From positions 186,001-250,000 of the forward strand of contig JAHHIA010000003.1 in the NCBI GenBank assembly GCA_019359045.1: a stretch of DNA of 64,000 bases, given 5' to 3'. The translations under genes were made by a program, and so were the position numbers. This stretch comes from Scytolyngbya sp. HA4215-MV1 (GTDB lineage: Bacteria; Cyanobacteriota; Cyanobacteriia; Leptolyngbyales; Leptolyngbyaceae). The notes beneath the pieces were generated by a model. The model was not told the DNA's origin. It did no database searches and worked only from the letters and a program-made list of their open reading frames with translations. Below are positions 51,591 to 61,374 of this stretch, in pieces. Position 1 is the stretch's first letter, and every line of letters begins with the position of its first letter.

Positions 51591-51777
51591 AATTCTTTAA
51601 ATTAAGTTGCACGATTGTGTACGCCACCCAACACACTGAAGCCGGTTCATCGCAATTTGGGTACTTTTCTTCATTTTGGCAGCCTGGAAACCACTCAGTG
51701 TTGCGAACATTGCAGTCTAGAATTCGTTCACTGAGTTGATATCCTAACGCCCCTTCCACCTTTTTAGGTTGAGTTGT

Positions 51778-52803
51778 ATGTCTGACCTTCCTTTTACTTT
51801 GGATCAGTTACGTATTCTCAAAGCGATCGCTGCTGAAGGGAGCTTCAAACGCGCCGCTGATAGTCTTTATGTTTCTCAACCTGCTGTGAGTTTGCAGGTT
51901 CAGAACTTAGAGCGACAACTGGATGTGCCATTGTTCGACCGGGGAGGTCGGCGGGCACAGCTCACTGAAGCGGGGCACCTCCTTCTCAGTTATGGAGAGA
52001 AAATTTTGACATTGTGTCAGGAAACCTGTCGAGCGATCGAGGATTTACAAAATCTTCAGGGTGGCACTTTAATTATCGGAGCTAGCCAAACGACTGGAAC
52101 CTATTTGCTCCCTCGAATGATTGGTATGTTTCGGCAGAAGTACCCTGATGTTGCGGTTCAACTTCATGTACACTCAACTCGTCGCACCTCCTGGAGCGTG
52201 GCAAATGGACAGATCGACTTAGCCATCATCGGCGGTGAGATTTCTCCAGAACTCCAAGACTCTTTAGAAATTATTCCCTATGCTGAGGACGAACTCGCAC
52301 TGATCCTGCCTGTATTTCACCCACTTGCCAAAACAGAGACCATCCAAAAGGAAGATCTGTATCGTTTACAATTTATTGCTTTAGATTCTCAATCAACCAT
52401 TCGTAAAGTAATCGACCAAGTTCTAACCCGATGTGGGATTGAAACCCGGCGGCTCAAGGTCGAAATGGAACTCAATTCGATCGAAGCCATTAAAAATGCA
52501 GTTCAGTCAGGTCTGGGAGCGGCGTTTGTTTCAATTTCTGCAATTGAGAAAGAACTTCAGATGGGCATACTGCACCGATCAAAAATTGACAGTGTAGTCG
52601 TCAAACGGATGTTATCGGTCATTATTAATCCTAATCGATACCGTTCTAAAGCAGCAGAGGCGTTTTTCAAAGATATACTGCCGCAATTTTCCACTTCCGG
52701 GTCAGGAATCCGGCAGTATTTGTCTGGACAGCTAGAGACTTCGTCACATCCAGTGAATCCCAGTAGCAAAGCGAACCGTTTAACGTTGCCTGAAATGGAA
52801 TAG
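51778..52803 (+). CDS. rbcR: RbcR/CbbR-type LysR regulator
   Basis: A 341-residue LysR-family regulator related to Ycf30/RbcR, which controls RuBisCO and CO2-response genes in cyanobacteria and plastids. The N-terminal helix-turn-helix is at about 6-64 ([40 protein letters not shown]). The co-inducer domain from about 95 has [20 protein letters not shown] and [33 protein letters not shown] is also typical. The start is ATG 51778; a TTG at 51769 would add three residues. It is divergent from the pap-like cluster, so it may regulate both itself and that cluster, an inference. Confidence 0.9.
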   Translation: MSDLPFTLDQLRILKAIAAEGSFKRAADSLYVSQPAVSLQVQNLERQLDVPLFDRGGRRAQLTEAGHLLLSYGEKILTLCQETCRAIEDLQNLQGGTLIIGASQTTGTYLLPRMIGMFRQKYPDVAVQLHVHSTRRTSWSVANGQIDLAIIGGEISPELQDSLEIIPYAEDELALILPVFHPLAKTETIQKEDLYRLQFIALDSQSTIRKVIDQVLTRCGIETRRLKVEMELNSIEAIKNAVQSGLGAAFVSISAIEKELQMGILHRSKIDSVVVKRMLSVIINPNRYRSKAAEAFFKDILPQFSTSGSGIRQYLSGQLETSSHPVNPSSKANRLTLPEME

Positions 52804-52966
52804 AGGGGTGTTGGTTTCTCGTCATTCGCTGTTAGGTTTTAGGAGTGAATTGTTGTTTTGTATCCTGGGTTTTCGATAGCTGGGTAGCTGGGTGTCGATC
52901 GCGAGCGTTGTAGACAACAATATCAACCACTCACTCATCCTTAAATTTGTGTGCTAACGCCTTTGT

Positions 52967-54481
52967 ATGGATATCCATTGCACCCGTCCCGGCTGTTTGC
53001 GCCCCCTGAATCATTTTGCTGATTTGGATAGCAGTGTAACGCTGAAGACAGTCCAGCAGAAGTACTGTATAAGTTGTGGGATGCCCTTAATTCTGATTGG
53101 TCGGTATCTCCCACAAAAGCTTTTGGGGCAAGGTGGATTTGGGGCGGCTTTCTTAGCACGCGATCGCTATACCCCTGGGATGCGGCAATGCGTTGTGAAA
53201 CAGTTTCAGCCTTCTGGTAAGCTCAGTGCGAACCAGCTACAACTCGCGCAGCAATTGTTTGAACGGGAAGCAGAAGTCCTTGAAGAGCTAGGAAATGCCC
53301 ATCCTCAAATTCCTGATCTATTTGCGTTTTTTGAGTTGGCTGTTCCCAATCCACAGGGAGCAGACGATCGCTTCTTCTATCTCGTACAAGAGTTTATTGA
53401 TGGACTGACGATGGAAGAGGAATTGGCACAAAAAGGGGCTTTTTCTGAAGCGAAGGTGCTGGAGGTCTTAGAAAATATTTTACCTGTGTTGAAGTTTGTC
53501 CATGAAAACGGCTCAATTCACCGAGATATTAAACTTTCCAATATTATGCGGCACCGCAACGGCAAGTTATATCTGTTGGATTTTGGAGCAGTCAAGCAGG
53601 CAACCAAGGGAGGTCGTCCAGCGGGAAGCGGGTCTACCGGAATTTATTCTTTAGGATTTGCTCCCCCAGAGCAGGTTTCCGGTGGTGAGGTTTATCCTTC
53701 GACAGATTTATATGCGCTGGCAGTCACGTGTATTGTGTTGCTGACTGGCAAAGAACCCAACGAGTTGTTTGAGTCTTATCGGAATGCCTGGAATTGGCAA
53801 AACTTTGCGCAGGTGAGTCCGAAGTTGGCAGGGGTATTGGATCGGATGTTGTTGCCTACACCCAGCGATCGCTTTCACTCTGCGGGTGAAGTGTTGACAG
53901 CGCTGAAGCAACCCGGAATTTCGAGTATGAGACCTGTCGTAAAGCCTGCTGGTAAACCTGTGATCCCGCGTCCTTCATCGGGCGTTGCCCAATCGGCTGT
54001 GCAATCCTCAGGGCAGCCGAGTTCAGTACCCCCGACAGTTGCACCATCGACTCCGCCCACCGTCATGCCAGCCAATCCGGCTCCTGCCCACCAGGTCAGA
54101 TCGGCGATCGTCCCCTTGTCGACGTTAGAACTGCTAGGAAGTGCCGCATTTACTGGGTTTGAAGCAGGTTTATTGGCAATTGGGTTAACCAGTTTTTTAG
54201 GGACAACCGTACTGAGCGGTGGATTTTGGTTGCTCTTACTGACAGGATTAATTTTTCTCCAGTCTCGTCGTTGGATTGAAAAATTAGATTTATTAATTTT
54301 TGCCGCTACTACCCTGGCTTTAGTCGTTCTCATTCCGGGATTGCACACGACGGTTACTGCCCGGATTGCGGGCAGTCCGCAACAGATTATTGTGGTGGTG
54401 TCGGTGTTGATGAGTTTGCTGGCGATCGCTATTACAGCACTTTTTCGTTTGCTCTATAAATTATTTGCCACATTCTTCTGA
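52967..54481 (+). CDS. Zinc-ribbon Ser/Thr kinase with C-terminal membrane segments
   Basis: A 504-residue protein kinase. A short Cys-based ribbon opens it (Cys5, Cys10, Cys34, Cys37). The kinase domain covers about 43-320: GQGGFGAAFLARDR near 54, VVKQFQPSG, catalytic SIHRDIKLSNIMRH near 183, LDFGAVKQ near 204. A Pro/Ser-rich linker (about 325-375) leads to three or four hydrophobic helices (LLLLTGLIFLQ, LIFAATTLALVVLIPG, VVVSVLMSLLAIAITALF). It lies 14 bases upstream of a PstS-like gene, which suggests that the two act together in the membrane. Its output is unknown. Confidence 0.9.
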   Translation: MDIHCTRPGCLRPLNHFADLDSSVTLKTVQQKYCISCGMPLILIGRYLPQKLLGQGGFGAAFLARDRYTPGMRQCVVKQFQPSGKLSANQLQLAQQLFEREAEVLEELGNAHPQIPDLFAFFELAVPNPQGADDRFFYLVQEFIDGLTMEEELAQKGAFSEAKVLEVLENILPVLKFVHENGSIHRDIKLSNIMRHRNGKLYLLDFGAVKQATKGGRPAGSGSTGIYSLGFAPPEQVSGGEVYPSTDLYALAVTCIVLLTGKEPNELFESYRNAWNWQNFAQVSPKLAGVLDRMLLPTPSDRFHSAGEVLTALKQPGISSMRPVVKPAGKPVIPRPSSGVAQSAVQSSGQPSSVPPTVAPSTPPTVMPANPAPAHQVRSAIVPLSTLELLGSAAFTGFEAGLLAIGLTSFLGTTVLSGGFWLLLLTGLIFLQSRRWIEKLDLLIFAATTLALVVLIPGLHTTVTARIAGSPQQIIVVVSVLMSLLAIAITALFRLLYKLFATFF

Positions 54482-54494
54482 AGATAACCAACTT

Positions 54495-55568
54495 ATGGCG
54501 CAGAAAAACGATACCCCCGCTTTAGTTGCAGCATTTTTGATTACGGCAGGGTTAGTAGGCGGTGGACTGTGGTGGTTCACCCACAAATCAGGCTCGAATT
54601 TAGGCGGTTTAATTCAGCCCAGTTCACCCACCCCATCTTCAACTGCATCGGCTGCAAGCAGTCCCCAAGCAACTCCCAGTCAATTAGCAAGCAGCTTTAG
54701 CCAGGTAGCAAATATTCCATCGGGAACCTTTAGTTACGGGGGGAGCACCAGTTGGGCACCACTCCGATTAACAATTGATCCCGCAATTCAAGCCGCCCGA
54801 CCAGAATTTCGTTTGCGGTATGTTGATCCGATCGGGAGCGCCCCCAATTCTGATAGCGGCATTCGGATGTTATTGGATGGACAGATCGCCTTTTCTCAAT
54901 CTTCTCGTCCAGTCAAAGATGAAGAATATCAACGAGCACAGCAACGAGGATTCCGCCTGAACCAGATTGCGATCGCGATCGACGGTATTGCTTTTGCGAT
55001 TCATCCAAGTTTAGATATTCCCGGCTTAACCTTGAGCCAACTCAAAGACATTTACACCGGCAAGTTAACCAATTGGCAACAGGTTGGTGGACCGTCATTA
55101 ACTATCACACCCTATTCACGACCGGAGGGCAGTGGTGGCACTGTTGATTTGTTTATTGGCTCGGTTCTAGAAGGACAAGCACTGGGCAGCAATATCCGTA
55201 TCGTCTCTACGACAACTCAGGCTCTGCGCGAGTTGGCAACGACACCCGGTGGGATTTATTTTGCCTCAGCACCAGAAATTGTGCCTCAATGCACCGTCAA
55301 ACCCTTGCCCATTGCTCGCCGATCGGGGGAATTTGTGCCTCCCTATCAAGAACCATTTGTCGCGCTATCTCAATGTCCCAATCAACGGAATCGTCTCAAT
55401 ATTTCAGCCTTCCAAAGTGGAGAGTATCCCATTACCCGCAACCTATTTGTGATTATCAAGCAAAACAATAGTTCAGAGCAAAAGGCGGGGGAAGCATACG
55501 CGAATCTCTTGCTCTCTCAAGAAGGGCAAGAACTGATTCTTAAAACAGGATTTGTGAGGATTCGTTAG
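54495..55568 (+). CDS. PstS-like substrate-binding protein paired with a kinase
   Basis: A 357-residue protein of the PBP-like phosphate-binding family. An N-terminal membrane anchor (LVAAFLITAGLVGGGLWWF) is followed by a Ser/Pro-rich linker. The mature domain begins near residue 65 with YGGSTSWAPLRLTIDPAIQA, then DSGIRMLLDGQIAFSQSSRP, LKDIYTGKLTNWQQVGGP and TPYSRPEGSGGTVDLFIG, which match PstS patterns. It lacks a lipoprotein Cys. No PstC/A/B genes are near. The ATG at 54495 follows the kinase stop by 13 bases, so translational coupling is likely. It may be a sensor component for the kinase; this is an inference. Confidence 0.88.
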   Translation: MAQKNDTPALVAAFLITAGLVGGGLWWFTHKSGSNLGGLIQPSSPTPSSTASAASSPQATPSQLASSFSQVANIPSGTFSYGGSTSWAPLRLTIDPAIQAARPEFRLRYVDPIGSAPNSDSGIRMLLDGQIAFSQSSRPVKDEEYQRAQQRGFRLNQIAIAIDGIAFAIHPSLDIPGLTLSQLKDIYTGKLTNWQQVGGPSLTITPYSRPEGSGGTVDLFIGSVLEGQALGSNIRIVSTTTQALRELATTPGGIYFASAPEIVPQCTVKPLPIARRSGEFVPPYQEPFVALSQCPNQRNRLNISAFQSGEYPITRNLFVIIKQNNSSEQKAGEAYANLLLSQEGQELILKTGFVRIR

Positions 55569-55742
55569 GGTTGTACGGAAAGTGTCAAGTTCTCTTGAAA
55601 AGGTGAGGAACAAGATATGAAGTTTTATCTGGTCAGGGATCAGCTCAGACCAGACCCAAGGCAGAATTAAAACAGTTTGATCAATTGATTCTACAGAGTT
55701 GCATTTACCGCTCGTTGTCTGAGCCTGTCTATCTGTTCTGAT

Positions 55743-57662
55743 TTGATGAAGTATTTACCTTTACAGGGTCAGGTTATTTTTTGCTTGTCCTGGTCAGGCA
55801 TTGCTCAACTGCTCAAGATTTTACAAAACACACTGCTGGGTAGCGAGGAGCAAGTGGTTTTAGTGATGGGTCGTAATGGGCAACTTTGTCGAGCGTTGCA
55901 ACAAGCCTGGAACGTAGCCATCAAAGACACTTCAGAGAGCCCTTTGATTCCAGGATGTCGGTGGGTTTACTCTTCAGCATTACCATCGGGAGCGCAAGCG
56001 AGTTTTGTGATTTTGAGTTCCAAATTAAATCTTTGGCTCAGTTTGTCTGTCCCCTCTCCTGAAGCAGAAATCCGTCTTCCTTCGGTTAGTACAACCGCCA
56101 ACCCTTCACTTTTAACAACGACGTTCATTCTGGATGAGCAGACGATCGCGTCACTTCTGCAACATCCGCTCATGACGATAGTAAACCCAGAGTTTTCAGG
56201 GGAATTCTTTGGCGATCGATGGAGAACCTGCCCTCAAACCCTTCAGCAAGTTTGGCTGCAATTGTTGTCTTTATTATCCGAAGCATCTTTATCATCTGAG
56301 GCGCAATCTGTCGCCTCGCCGTTCGATCAACAACTCACTCCGATTAGCTTGCAGCAGGATAGTTGTGCGTCCGAGATTGCACCGCCACTGAGCATTTCTA
56401 ATACACCCTATGAAGCAACTCAACGAGAGCCACAACCAATCAGCACAACCTATTTTCGTTGGTTTCTAGAAACATCTTCTGATATCTATGCAGAATTCGA
56501 TTGCACGTTGAAATACCAGTTTGTAAACGCTGCGGGTGCTCAATTTTTTGGATTGCCAACCACAGAAATTATCGGCAAAACCAACCAAGAATTACTGGGT
56601 GACGTTGCCGACTCGATCGAAACAGTGATTCGGCAAACATTTGAGCAGGGTGAAAAAATCGTCGTCAATCACGAAATCCGTGGCGCCAGTGGCTATCGCA
56701 TATTTGAGACCCTCTATACCCTCATGGGAGAACCGGGTAGCCAAATACAACATGTTATGAGTATCAGTCGAGATATTACCGAACTCAAACAACGCTGGCA
56801 ATTGCTCGAAGCGCAAAATCGGGAACTGACCGAAAACTCTCGTCTCAAGCAAGAATTTATTGCCACTACCAGTCACGAACTGCGAACCCCACTCACAGCA
56901 ATTTTGGGGTTTTCCAATATTTTACTGCAAGAATTTTTTGGAGAGCTGAACCTCAAGCAAAAAGACTATTTGGAGCGCATCCATAACAGCGGGCGGCACC
57001 TTCTGGAATTAATCAACGATATTTTGGATCTCTCTCGCATTGAAGCCGATCGATTGGAAATGGAGCTAGAGTTGGTGTCGATCTCAGACCTGTGCGAGAA
57101 CGTCGTCAGCGTGATGCGAGAACGCTCTAGCAGCCAAGGCTTGATGCTAGAGGTTGAACTGGCAGAGAATCTGGAGCATATGGTTGCCGATCCACGCCGA
57201 TTGAAACAAATGCTGTTCAATTTACTGAGCAATGCGATTAAATTTACCCCTACAGGTAGTGTGGGGCTGAAAGTTTATCGAACCCGCAATGATCAGATCG
57301 ACAGCACCCCGTCCAGTTCCCCAACCTGCGAAACCAGTCCCGATAGTCCTGCGCTACCACCCAATGAGCAAATCCACTTTCTTGTTTGGGATACGGGGAT
57401 TGGCATCAACGAAACCGACCAAAAACGGCTATTCCGCCCCTTTGCCCAAATTGACAGTCCCCTGGCACGCAAACATCAGGGCACCGGACTGGGACTCGTT
57501 ATTACTCGCAAGCTAGCAGAACTTCACGGTGGTAGCATCTTACTCAAATCGCAACTAGGTCGTGGTTCTCACTTTATCCTCTCTTTACCACTTCATCGAT
57601 CGATACAGGTACTGCAAAAAGCCAGTCCTCAAGTCTTGACCCAGAATGGAGTTAGCAATTAG
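55743..57662 (+). CDS. PAS-type sensor histidine kinase
   Basis: A 639-residue kinase. The N-terminal 230 residues have no known domain. A PAS domain is near 235-350 (WFLETSSDIYAEFDCTLKYQ, MSISRDITELKQRWQLLEAQ). The HisKA box ATTSHELRTPLTAILGFSNI has phospho-His near residue 377. HATPase motifs are FNLLSNAIKFTPTGS, DTGIGINETDQKRLFRPFAQ and GTGLGLVITRKLAELHGG. It is soluble and has no receiver domain. No response regulator is adjacent. The start is ATG 55743. The PHP gene follows about 145 bases downstream. Confidence 0.9.
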   Translation: MMKYLPLQGQVIFCLSWSGIAQLLKILQNTLLGSEEQVVLVMGRNGQLCRALQQAWNVAIKDTSESPLIPGCRWVYSSALPSGAQASFVILSSKLNLWLSLSVPSPEAEIRLPSVSTTANPSLLTTTFILDEQTIASLLQHPLMTIVNPEFSGEFFGDRWRTCPQTLQQVWLQLLSLLSEASLSSEAQSVASPFDQQLTPISLQQDSCASEIAPPLSISNTPYEATQREPQPISTTYFRWFLETSSDIYAEFDCTLKYQFVNAAGAQFFGLPTTEIIGKTNQELLGDVADSIETVIRQTFEQGEKIVVNHEIRGASGYRIFETLYTLMGEPGSQIQHVMSISRDITELKQRWQLLEAQNRELTENSRLKQEFIATTSHELRTPLTAILGFSNILLQEFFGELNLKQKDYLERIHNSGRHLLELINDILDLSRIEADRLEMELELVSISDLCENVVSVMRERSSSQGLMLEVELAENLEHMVADPRRLKQMLFNLLSNAIKFTPTGSVGLKVYRTRNDQIDSTPSSSPTCETSPDSPALPPNEQIHFLVWDTGIGINETDQKRLFRPFAQIDSPLARKHQGTGLGLVITRKLAELHGGSILLKSQLGRGSHFILSLPLHRSIQVLQKASPQVLTQNGVSN

Positions 57663-57808
57663 ACATCAGTTACAGCCAGCCAACATCAAGCAAACTTCCT
57701 GACCTTCTGCGTATCCCACGCCGCTCCTCCTTCGGCAAATTTCTACTGATCGCAGTTGAGCAAGATACATTGGAGAAGTCAATCAATGCAGAGTCCTGTT
57801 AAGTCTTC

Positions 57809-58522
57809 ATGGTTACTCATTTTGCTGAAGCTTTAGCTTTTTCTAAACCAGCCGCACAGGATTTGGTCACTCTCAGACAGGTCTTTGAGGCAATTGATGA
57901 AAAAAGCTGCCCTTATCAGTTTAATTTTCACATGCATACGGTGCATTCTGACGGGCAATTGCAGCCTGAAAGCCTGATGGAACAGGCGATCGCGATCGGT
58001 CTGCAGGGACTTGCGATTACAGATCACCATCAGGTGAGCGGTTACCTGGCAGCACAACAATGGCTGGATACGTGGAAACGAGACCATTGTCAGGCTGAGC
58101 AGTCCGCCCCCCATTTATGGACGGGTGTCGAAATTACCGCGCAATTGTTATATACCGAGGTTCATATTCTTGGCTACGGGTTTGATCCAGCCCATGCGGC
58201 GATCGCTCCCTATTTGCAAGGGTGTGCGCCTCATGGAAAAGCAGCCCAAGCAGAAGGGGTAATCACATCCCTGCATCAGGCAGGGGGTTTCGCTGTTTTG
58301 GCACATCCAGTTCGCTATCGACGATCAGCAGAAGATTTGATTACAACCGCAGCTACTTTGGGCATTGATGGCATTGAAGCCTACTATGCTTACAACAATC
58401 CCAACCCCTGGCAACCCAGTTTCCAAGAAACGGAACAAGTCAAACAATTGGGGCAACAGTTCAATTTGCTCACCACTTGTGGTACAGATACGCATGGACG
58501 TAATCTACTGATGCGGATTTAG
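57809..58522 (+). CDS. PHP-domain metal-dependent phosphoesterase
   Basis: A 237-residue PHP-domain hydrolase. Metal-binding motifs include FNFHMHTVHSDGQ near residue 42, AITDHHQVSGY near 75, AVLAHPVRYRR near 165 and CGTDTHGR near the C-terminus. Related proteins are RNase AM-like nucleases or histidinol-phosphatase-type enzymes. It is slightly short compared with many relatives of about 280 residues and ends right after the GTDTHG motif. It overlaps the convergent aminotransferase gene by four bases. The substrate is not known. Confidence 0.88.
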   Translation: MVTHFAEALAFSKPAAQDLVTLRQVFEAIDEKSCPYQFNFHMHTVHSDGQLQPESLMEQAIAIGLQGLAITDHHQVSGYLAAQQWLDTWKRDHCQAEQSAPHLWTGVEITAQLLYTEVHILGYGFDPAHAAIAPYLQGCAPHGKAAQAEGVITSLHQAGGFAVLAHPVRYRRSAEDLITTAATLGIDGIEAYYAYNNPNPWQPSFQETEQVKQLGQQFNLLTTCGTDTHGRNLLMRI

Positions 58523-59673
58523 AGACTGTCTTTTAGGGCAGAAACTACGTGCTCTTGTTGTTCCGGCGTTAATTCTGGGAACATGGGCAACGACAACACC
58601 TCTTGAGAGACCCTTTCTGATACAGGAAGTTGTCCAAGTTGATAGCCCAAGTGTTGATAGACAGGTTGCAGATGCAACGGCAGGGGATAGTACACCATGG
58701 AACTTACGCCCTGAGCCTGTAGCTGGCTACGTACCCGATCTCGATAGGGACTTTCTAGCTGACCCGGTTGGTACACATGGGTAGTTGCCTCAGTAAGACG
58801 AATCGTGTATTGGTTCCAAACGCTTTGCCCACCTACGGGGGCTTGAGGAAGGGCGATCGTAGGGATATGTTTCAACATTTGGTCATAACGATCGGCAACC
58901 ATTCCACGTTGAGCATTCCAGGTATCGAGATATCGCAGTTTAATCGTTAAAATCGCTGCTTGCACTGCATCCAGACGACTGTTGACCCCAATTTCTTCGT
59001 GATAATACCGATTAGTCGGACTTCCCCCATGTTCGCGTAGGCTCCGGATCAAAGCAGCGATCGTCGCATCGTTGGTCGTCACCGCCCCTCCATCACCGCA
59101 GGCACCCAGATTTTTGGTCGGATAAAAGCTAAAGCAGCCAATATGCCCAATATTGCCAACCCGTTTTTCTCTCCAGCAGGCTCCAGTGGACTGGGCACAG
59201 TCTTCGATAACTACAAGCTGATGGGCTTCGGCGATCGCCATTAAGCGAGTCATCTCGATCGGTTGTCCAAACAAATGCACAGGAATAATTGCTTTGGTGC
59301 GTGGGGTAATTGCAGCCTCTACCTGACTGAGATCCAAATTAAAGGTCTGAGGATCAATATCCACAAACACGGGCGTTGCTCCTACCGCACTAACGACTTC
59401 GGTCGTTGCGATAAAGGTAAACGGTGTCGTAATCACCTCATCCCCAGCACCAATTCTGAGCGCACGCAATGCTAAAAACAGAGCATCTGTGCCAGAGTTG
59501 CAGGCGATGCAGGCAGATGAGCCAATGTAGCTAGCAAATTGTTGTTCAAAGTTTTGGACGGCGGGACCACCAATGTAGGCACCTGAGGCAAGGATCTTTG
59601 AGACAGCCTCAGTCATTTCCTCACCGATCTCTTTGAACTGTCGTGTGAGGTCAAGGGGGGGAATCTGATTCAC
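58519..59673 (-). CDS. DegT/DnrJ/EryC1/StrS aminotransferase (second copy)
   Basis: About 384 residues when read from GTG 59673 (NQIPPLDLTRQF), the most natural start; the TTG at 59688 would add five. A PLP-dependent sugar aminotransferase: CNSGTDALFLALRALRIGAG, IEDCAQSTGACWREKRVGN, and the PLP-Lys motif FSFYPTKNLGACGDGGA near residue 185. NSRLDAVQAAILTIKLRYLD and YPLPLHLQPVYQHLGYQ complete the fold. It resembles the 29946 paralogue but is not identical. No glycan export gene is adjacent, so its pathway is unknown. Confidence 0.9.
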   Translation of the reverse strand: MNQIPPLDLTRQFKEIGEEMTEAVSKILASGAYIGGPAVQNFEQQFASYIGSSACIACNSGTDALFLALRALRIGAGDEVITTPFTFIATTEVVSAVGATPVFVDIDPQTFNLDLSQVEAAITPRTKAIIPVHLFGQPIEMTRLMAIAEAHQLVVIEDCAQSTGACWREKRVGNIGHIGCFSFYPTKNLGACGDGGAVTTNDATIAALIRSLREHGGSPTNRYYHEEIGVNSRLDAVQAAILTIKLRYLDTWNAQRGMVADRYDQMLKHIPTIALPQAPVGGQSVWNQYTIRLTEATTHVYQPGQLESPYRDRVRSQLQAQGVSSMVYYPLPLHLQPVYQHLGYQLGQLPVSERVSQEVLSLPMFPELTPEQQEHVVSALKDSL

Positions 59674-60201
59674 TCGCTTACACCACAAATCTAATCATGA
59701 ATACCATCAAATTTTCCTCGGAAAGTGAATCTCTCAACACCTTTAATCCTTAGAATACAGAATTGTTTCTATTGTTTCAGTGTGTGGTTGTTGGAGGCAA
59801 GCGATCGTGAAAACCGATGAGACACAGAAACGATTCCTTTCTCTCTGATGACAACGAGGCCCAGAACAACTCACCCTTTGCAGTTCCAGAGAAGTTAGGC
59901 TGTCCATGTTAGTGAGCATAACGCCTCGACCGCCAGGTAATCCAATGAAGCCACTCATTCAAACGCTTGAAATATCAGTTGAAACTGTTCGATGATTATG
60001 ACTTAAACAGCAATAGTCACATCGATTGCTCGATTGCTTGAGGCATCCAAAAACCCGTCAATTCCGTTTCAGTAAAGTCACCAAACGAACCAAGAAAGCC
60101 ACTTATCGGTTGCTTCCTAAGAAATTAGATTTTCAATAAGCATCAATACTCGTTGGTAAATCTAATTTCTTTCACCCTGACGGTGCCAAGCGCGTGGAAT
60201 G
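59674..60201. other. Intergenic region between the aminotransferase gene and dnaN
   Basis: About 530 bases lie between the 5' end of the aminotransferase gene and the 3' end of dnaN. They hold the 14-bp inverted repeat at 60119-60171. A 71-codon frame at 59743-59958 is weak and was not called. Confidence 0.55.
60119..60171. repeat. 14-bp inverted repeat downstream of dnaN
   Basis: AAGAAATTAGATTT (60119-60132) and AAATCTAATTTCTT (60158-60171) are exact reverse complements with a 25-base spacer. It is 30-80 bases past the dnaN stop, on the downstream side. It is A/T-rich with no clear U-tract, so its terminator role is plausible but weak. Confidence 0.55.
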
Positions 60202-61374
60202 CTAACTCCTAATTTGGACAGGCATAACGAGATATGTCATTTTCAAGCTACCTAGTGGAGTAACGATCGCCGGACTAGTTGCTGTATTTAACTGAAGCTG
60301 AACTTCTGAAGTGGTAAACGCCTTCAGTCCTTCCATTAGATAGCGCACATTAAACGCCACATCCAGATCTTCGCCTGTGATTTGCGCTGGGATGGTTTCC
60401 TTCCCACTGCCCACATCCTGAGCATCAACAGAGAGCGTTACTTCTTGCTTACCGCTATCCATGCTGAGTTTGACGATGTTGTTTTTCTGGTCTGCCAGTA
60501 CTGCAATCCGCTCTAGGGCTGCCAAAATTACTCGTCGCTCTACCGTCAGCTGACGAGAGAACTGCTTAGGGATCAGTTGTCCATAGTTGGGATATTGACC
60601 TTCGAGCAGCCGACTGGTGAGGCGCTGGTCTGCCCACTCAAACACCACCTGACCCCGATCGAAATGCAGCGCAACCGCATTTTCCGCTTTTGCATCCAAC
60701 ATCCGCTCCAGTTCCCGCAGTGCTTTCGCCGGAATGGTGACATCTAACGTCGGTTCGCTACCCGTTTTGGTTGCCTTCTTAGGTTTTGCCTCTGTATTTT
60801 CTGGGTTAACTGTTTGCACCACCGCCAGACGATGCCCATCAGTTGCGGCAAACTCTAACCCATCTTCTCGTAAGGTCAGGTGCACACCTGTCAGCACTTG
60901 CTTGGTTTCATCGGCACTAGCAGAAAACAAGGAGGATCTCAACCCTTCAATTAAGGCATCTGCAGGGAGATGGGCAACATCACCATCTTCAACTATAGGT
61001 AATTCTGGAAATTCTTCCGCCCCCATACCGCGCACTTGGTAGCGTCCTGATCGACAGGTTAAGGTCGTAACGAGATTGTTTTCAGCTTCGCCTTCTTCAT
61101 TGTCCAACGTCAAATCTCCGTCTGGGAGGCGCGAGACAATATCGCTCAACAGCTTAGCTGGGAGGGTTAACTTTCCGCCCGACTCGACCTCTGCCGGAAA
61201 ACTGGTCTGAATCCCCAGACTCAAATCGAAAGCGCTCAAGCTGACCCGCTGAGTTGCTTCATCTGCCACTAGCAGCACATTTGCCAAAACCGGATGGGAA
61301 GGACGAGACGAAACTGCACGGCTGACAAACGAGAGATTTGTGGTGAGAATATTTTGGGCGCAAACCAATTTCAT
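60202..61374 (-). CDS. dnaN: DNA polymerase III beta sliding clamp
   Basis: A 390-residue sliding clamp that encircles DNA and tethers polymerase III. Three similar domains are present: residues 1-125 (LVCAQNILTTNLSFVSRAVS, LSDIVSRLPDGDL), 126-265 (PELPIVEDGDVAHLPADALI, AATDGHRLAVVQTV) and 266-390 (RQLTVERRVILAALERIAVL, LEGQYPNYGQLIP, LGSLKMTYLVMPVQIRS). The N-terminal portion of the linker includes an extra Lys-rich loop (EAKPKKATKTGSE). The ATG at 61374 is the start. It is transcribed away from the adjacent DnaA-box cluster, the usual cyanobacterial oriC-dnaN layout. Confidence 0.96.
   Translation of the reverse strand: MKLVCAQNILTTNLSFVSRAVSSRPSHPVLANVLLVADEATQRVSLSAFDLSLGIQTSFPAEVESGGKLTLPAKLLSDIVSRLPDGDLTLDNEEGEAENNLVTTLTCRSGRYQVRGMGAEEFPELPIVEDGDVAHLPADALIEGLRSSLFSASADETKQVLTGVHLTLREDGLEFAATDGHRLAVVQTVNPENTEAKPKKATKTGSEPTLDVTIPAKALRELERMLDAKAENAVALHFDRGQVVFEWADQRLTSRLLEGQYPNYGQLIPKQFSRQLTVERRVILAALERIAVLADQKNNIVKLSMDSGKQEVTLSVDAQDVGSGKETIPAQITGEDLDVAFNVRYLMEGLKAFTTSEVQLQLNTATSPAIVTPLGSLKMTYLVMPVQIRS

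Noticed and set aside
59743..59958. 71-codon minus-strand frame between the aminotransferase gene and dnaN
   Set aside because: Low-quality composition (SCSGPRCHQRERNRFCVSS) and no conserved motif; kept as intergenic.
60119..60171. Strong rho-independent terminator after dnaN
   Set aside because: The stem is perfect but has a 25-base spacer and no U-tract; listed only as an inverted repeat.
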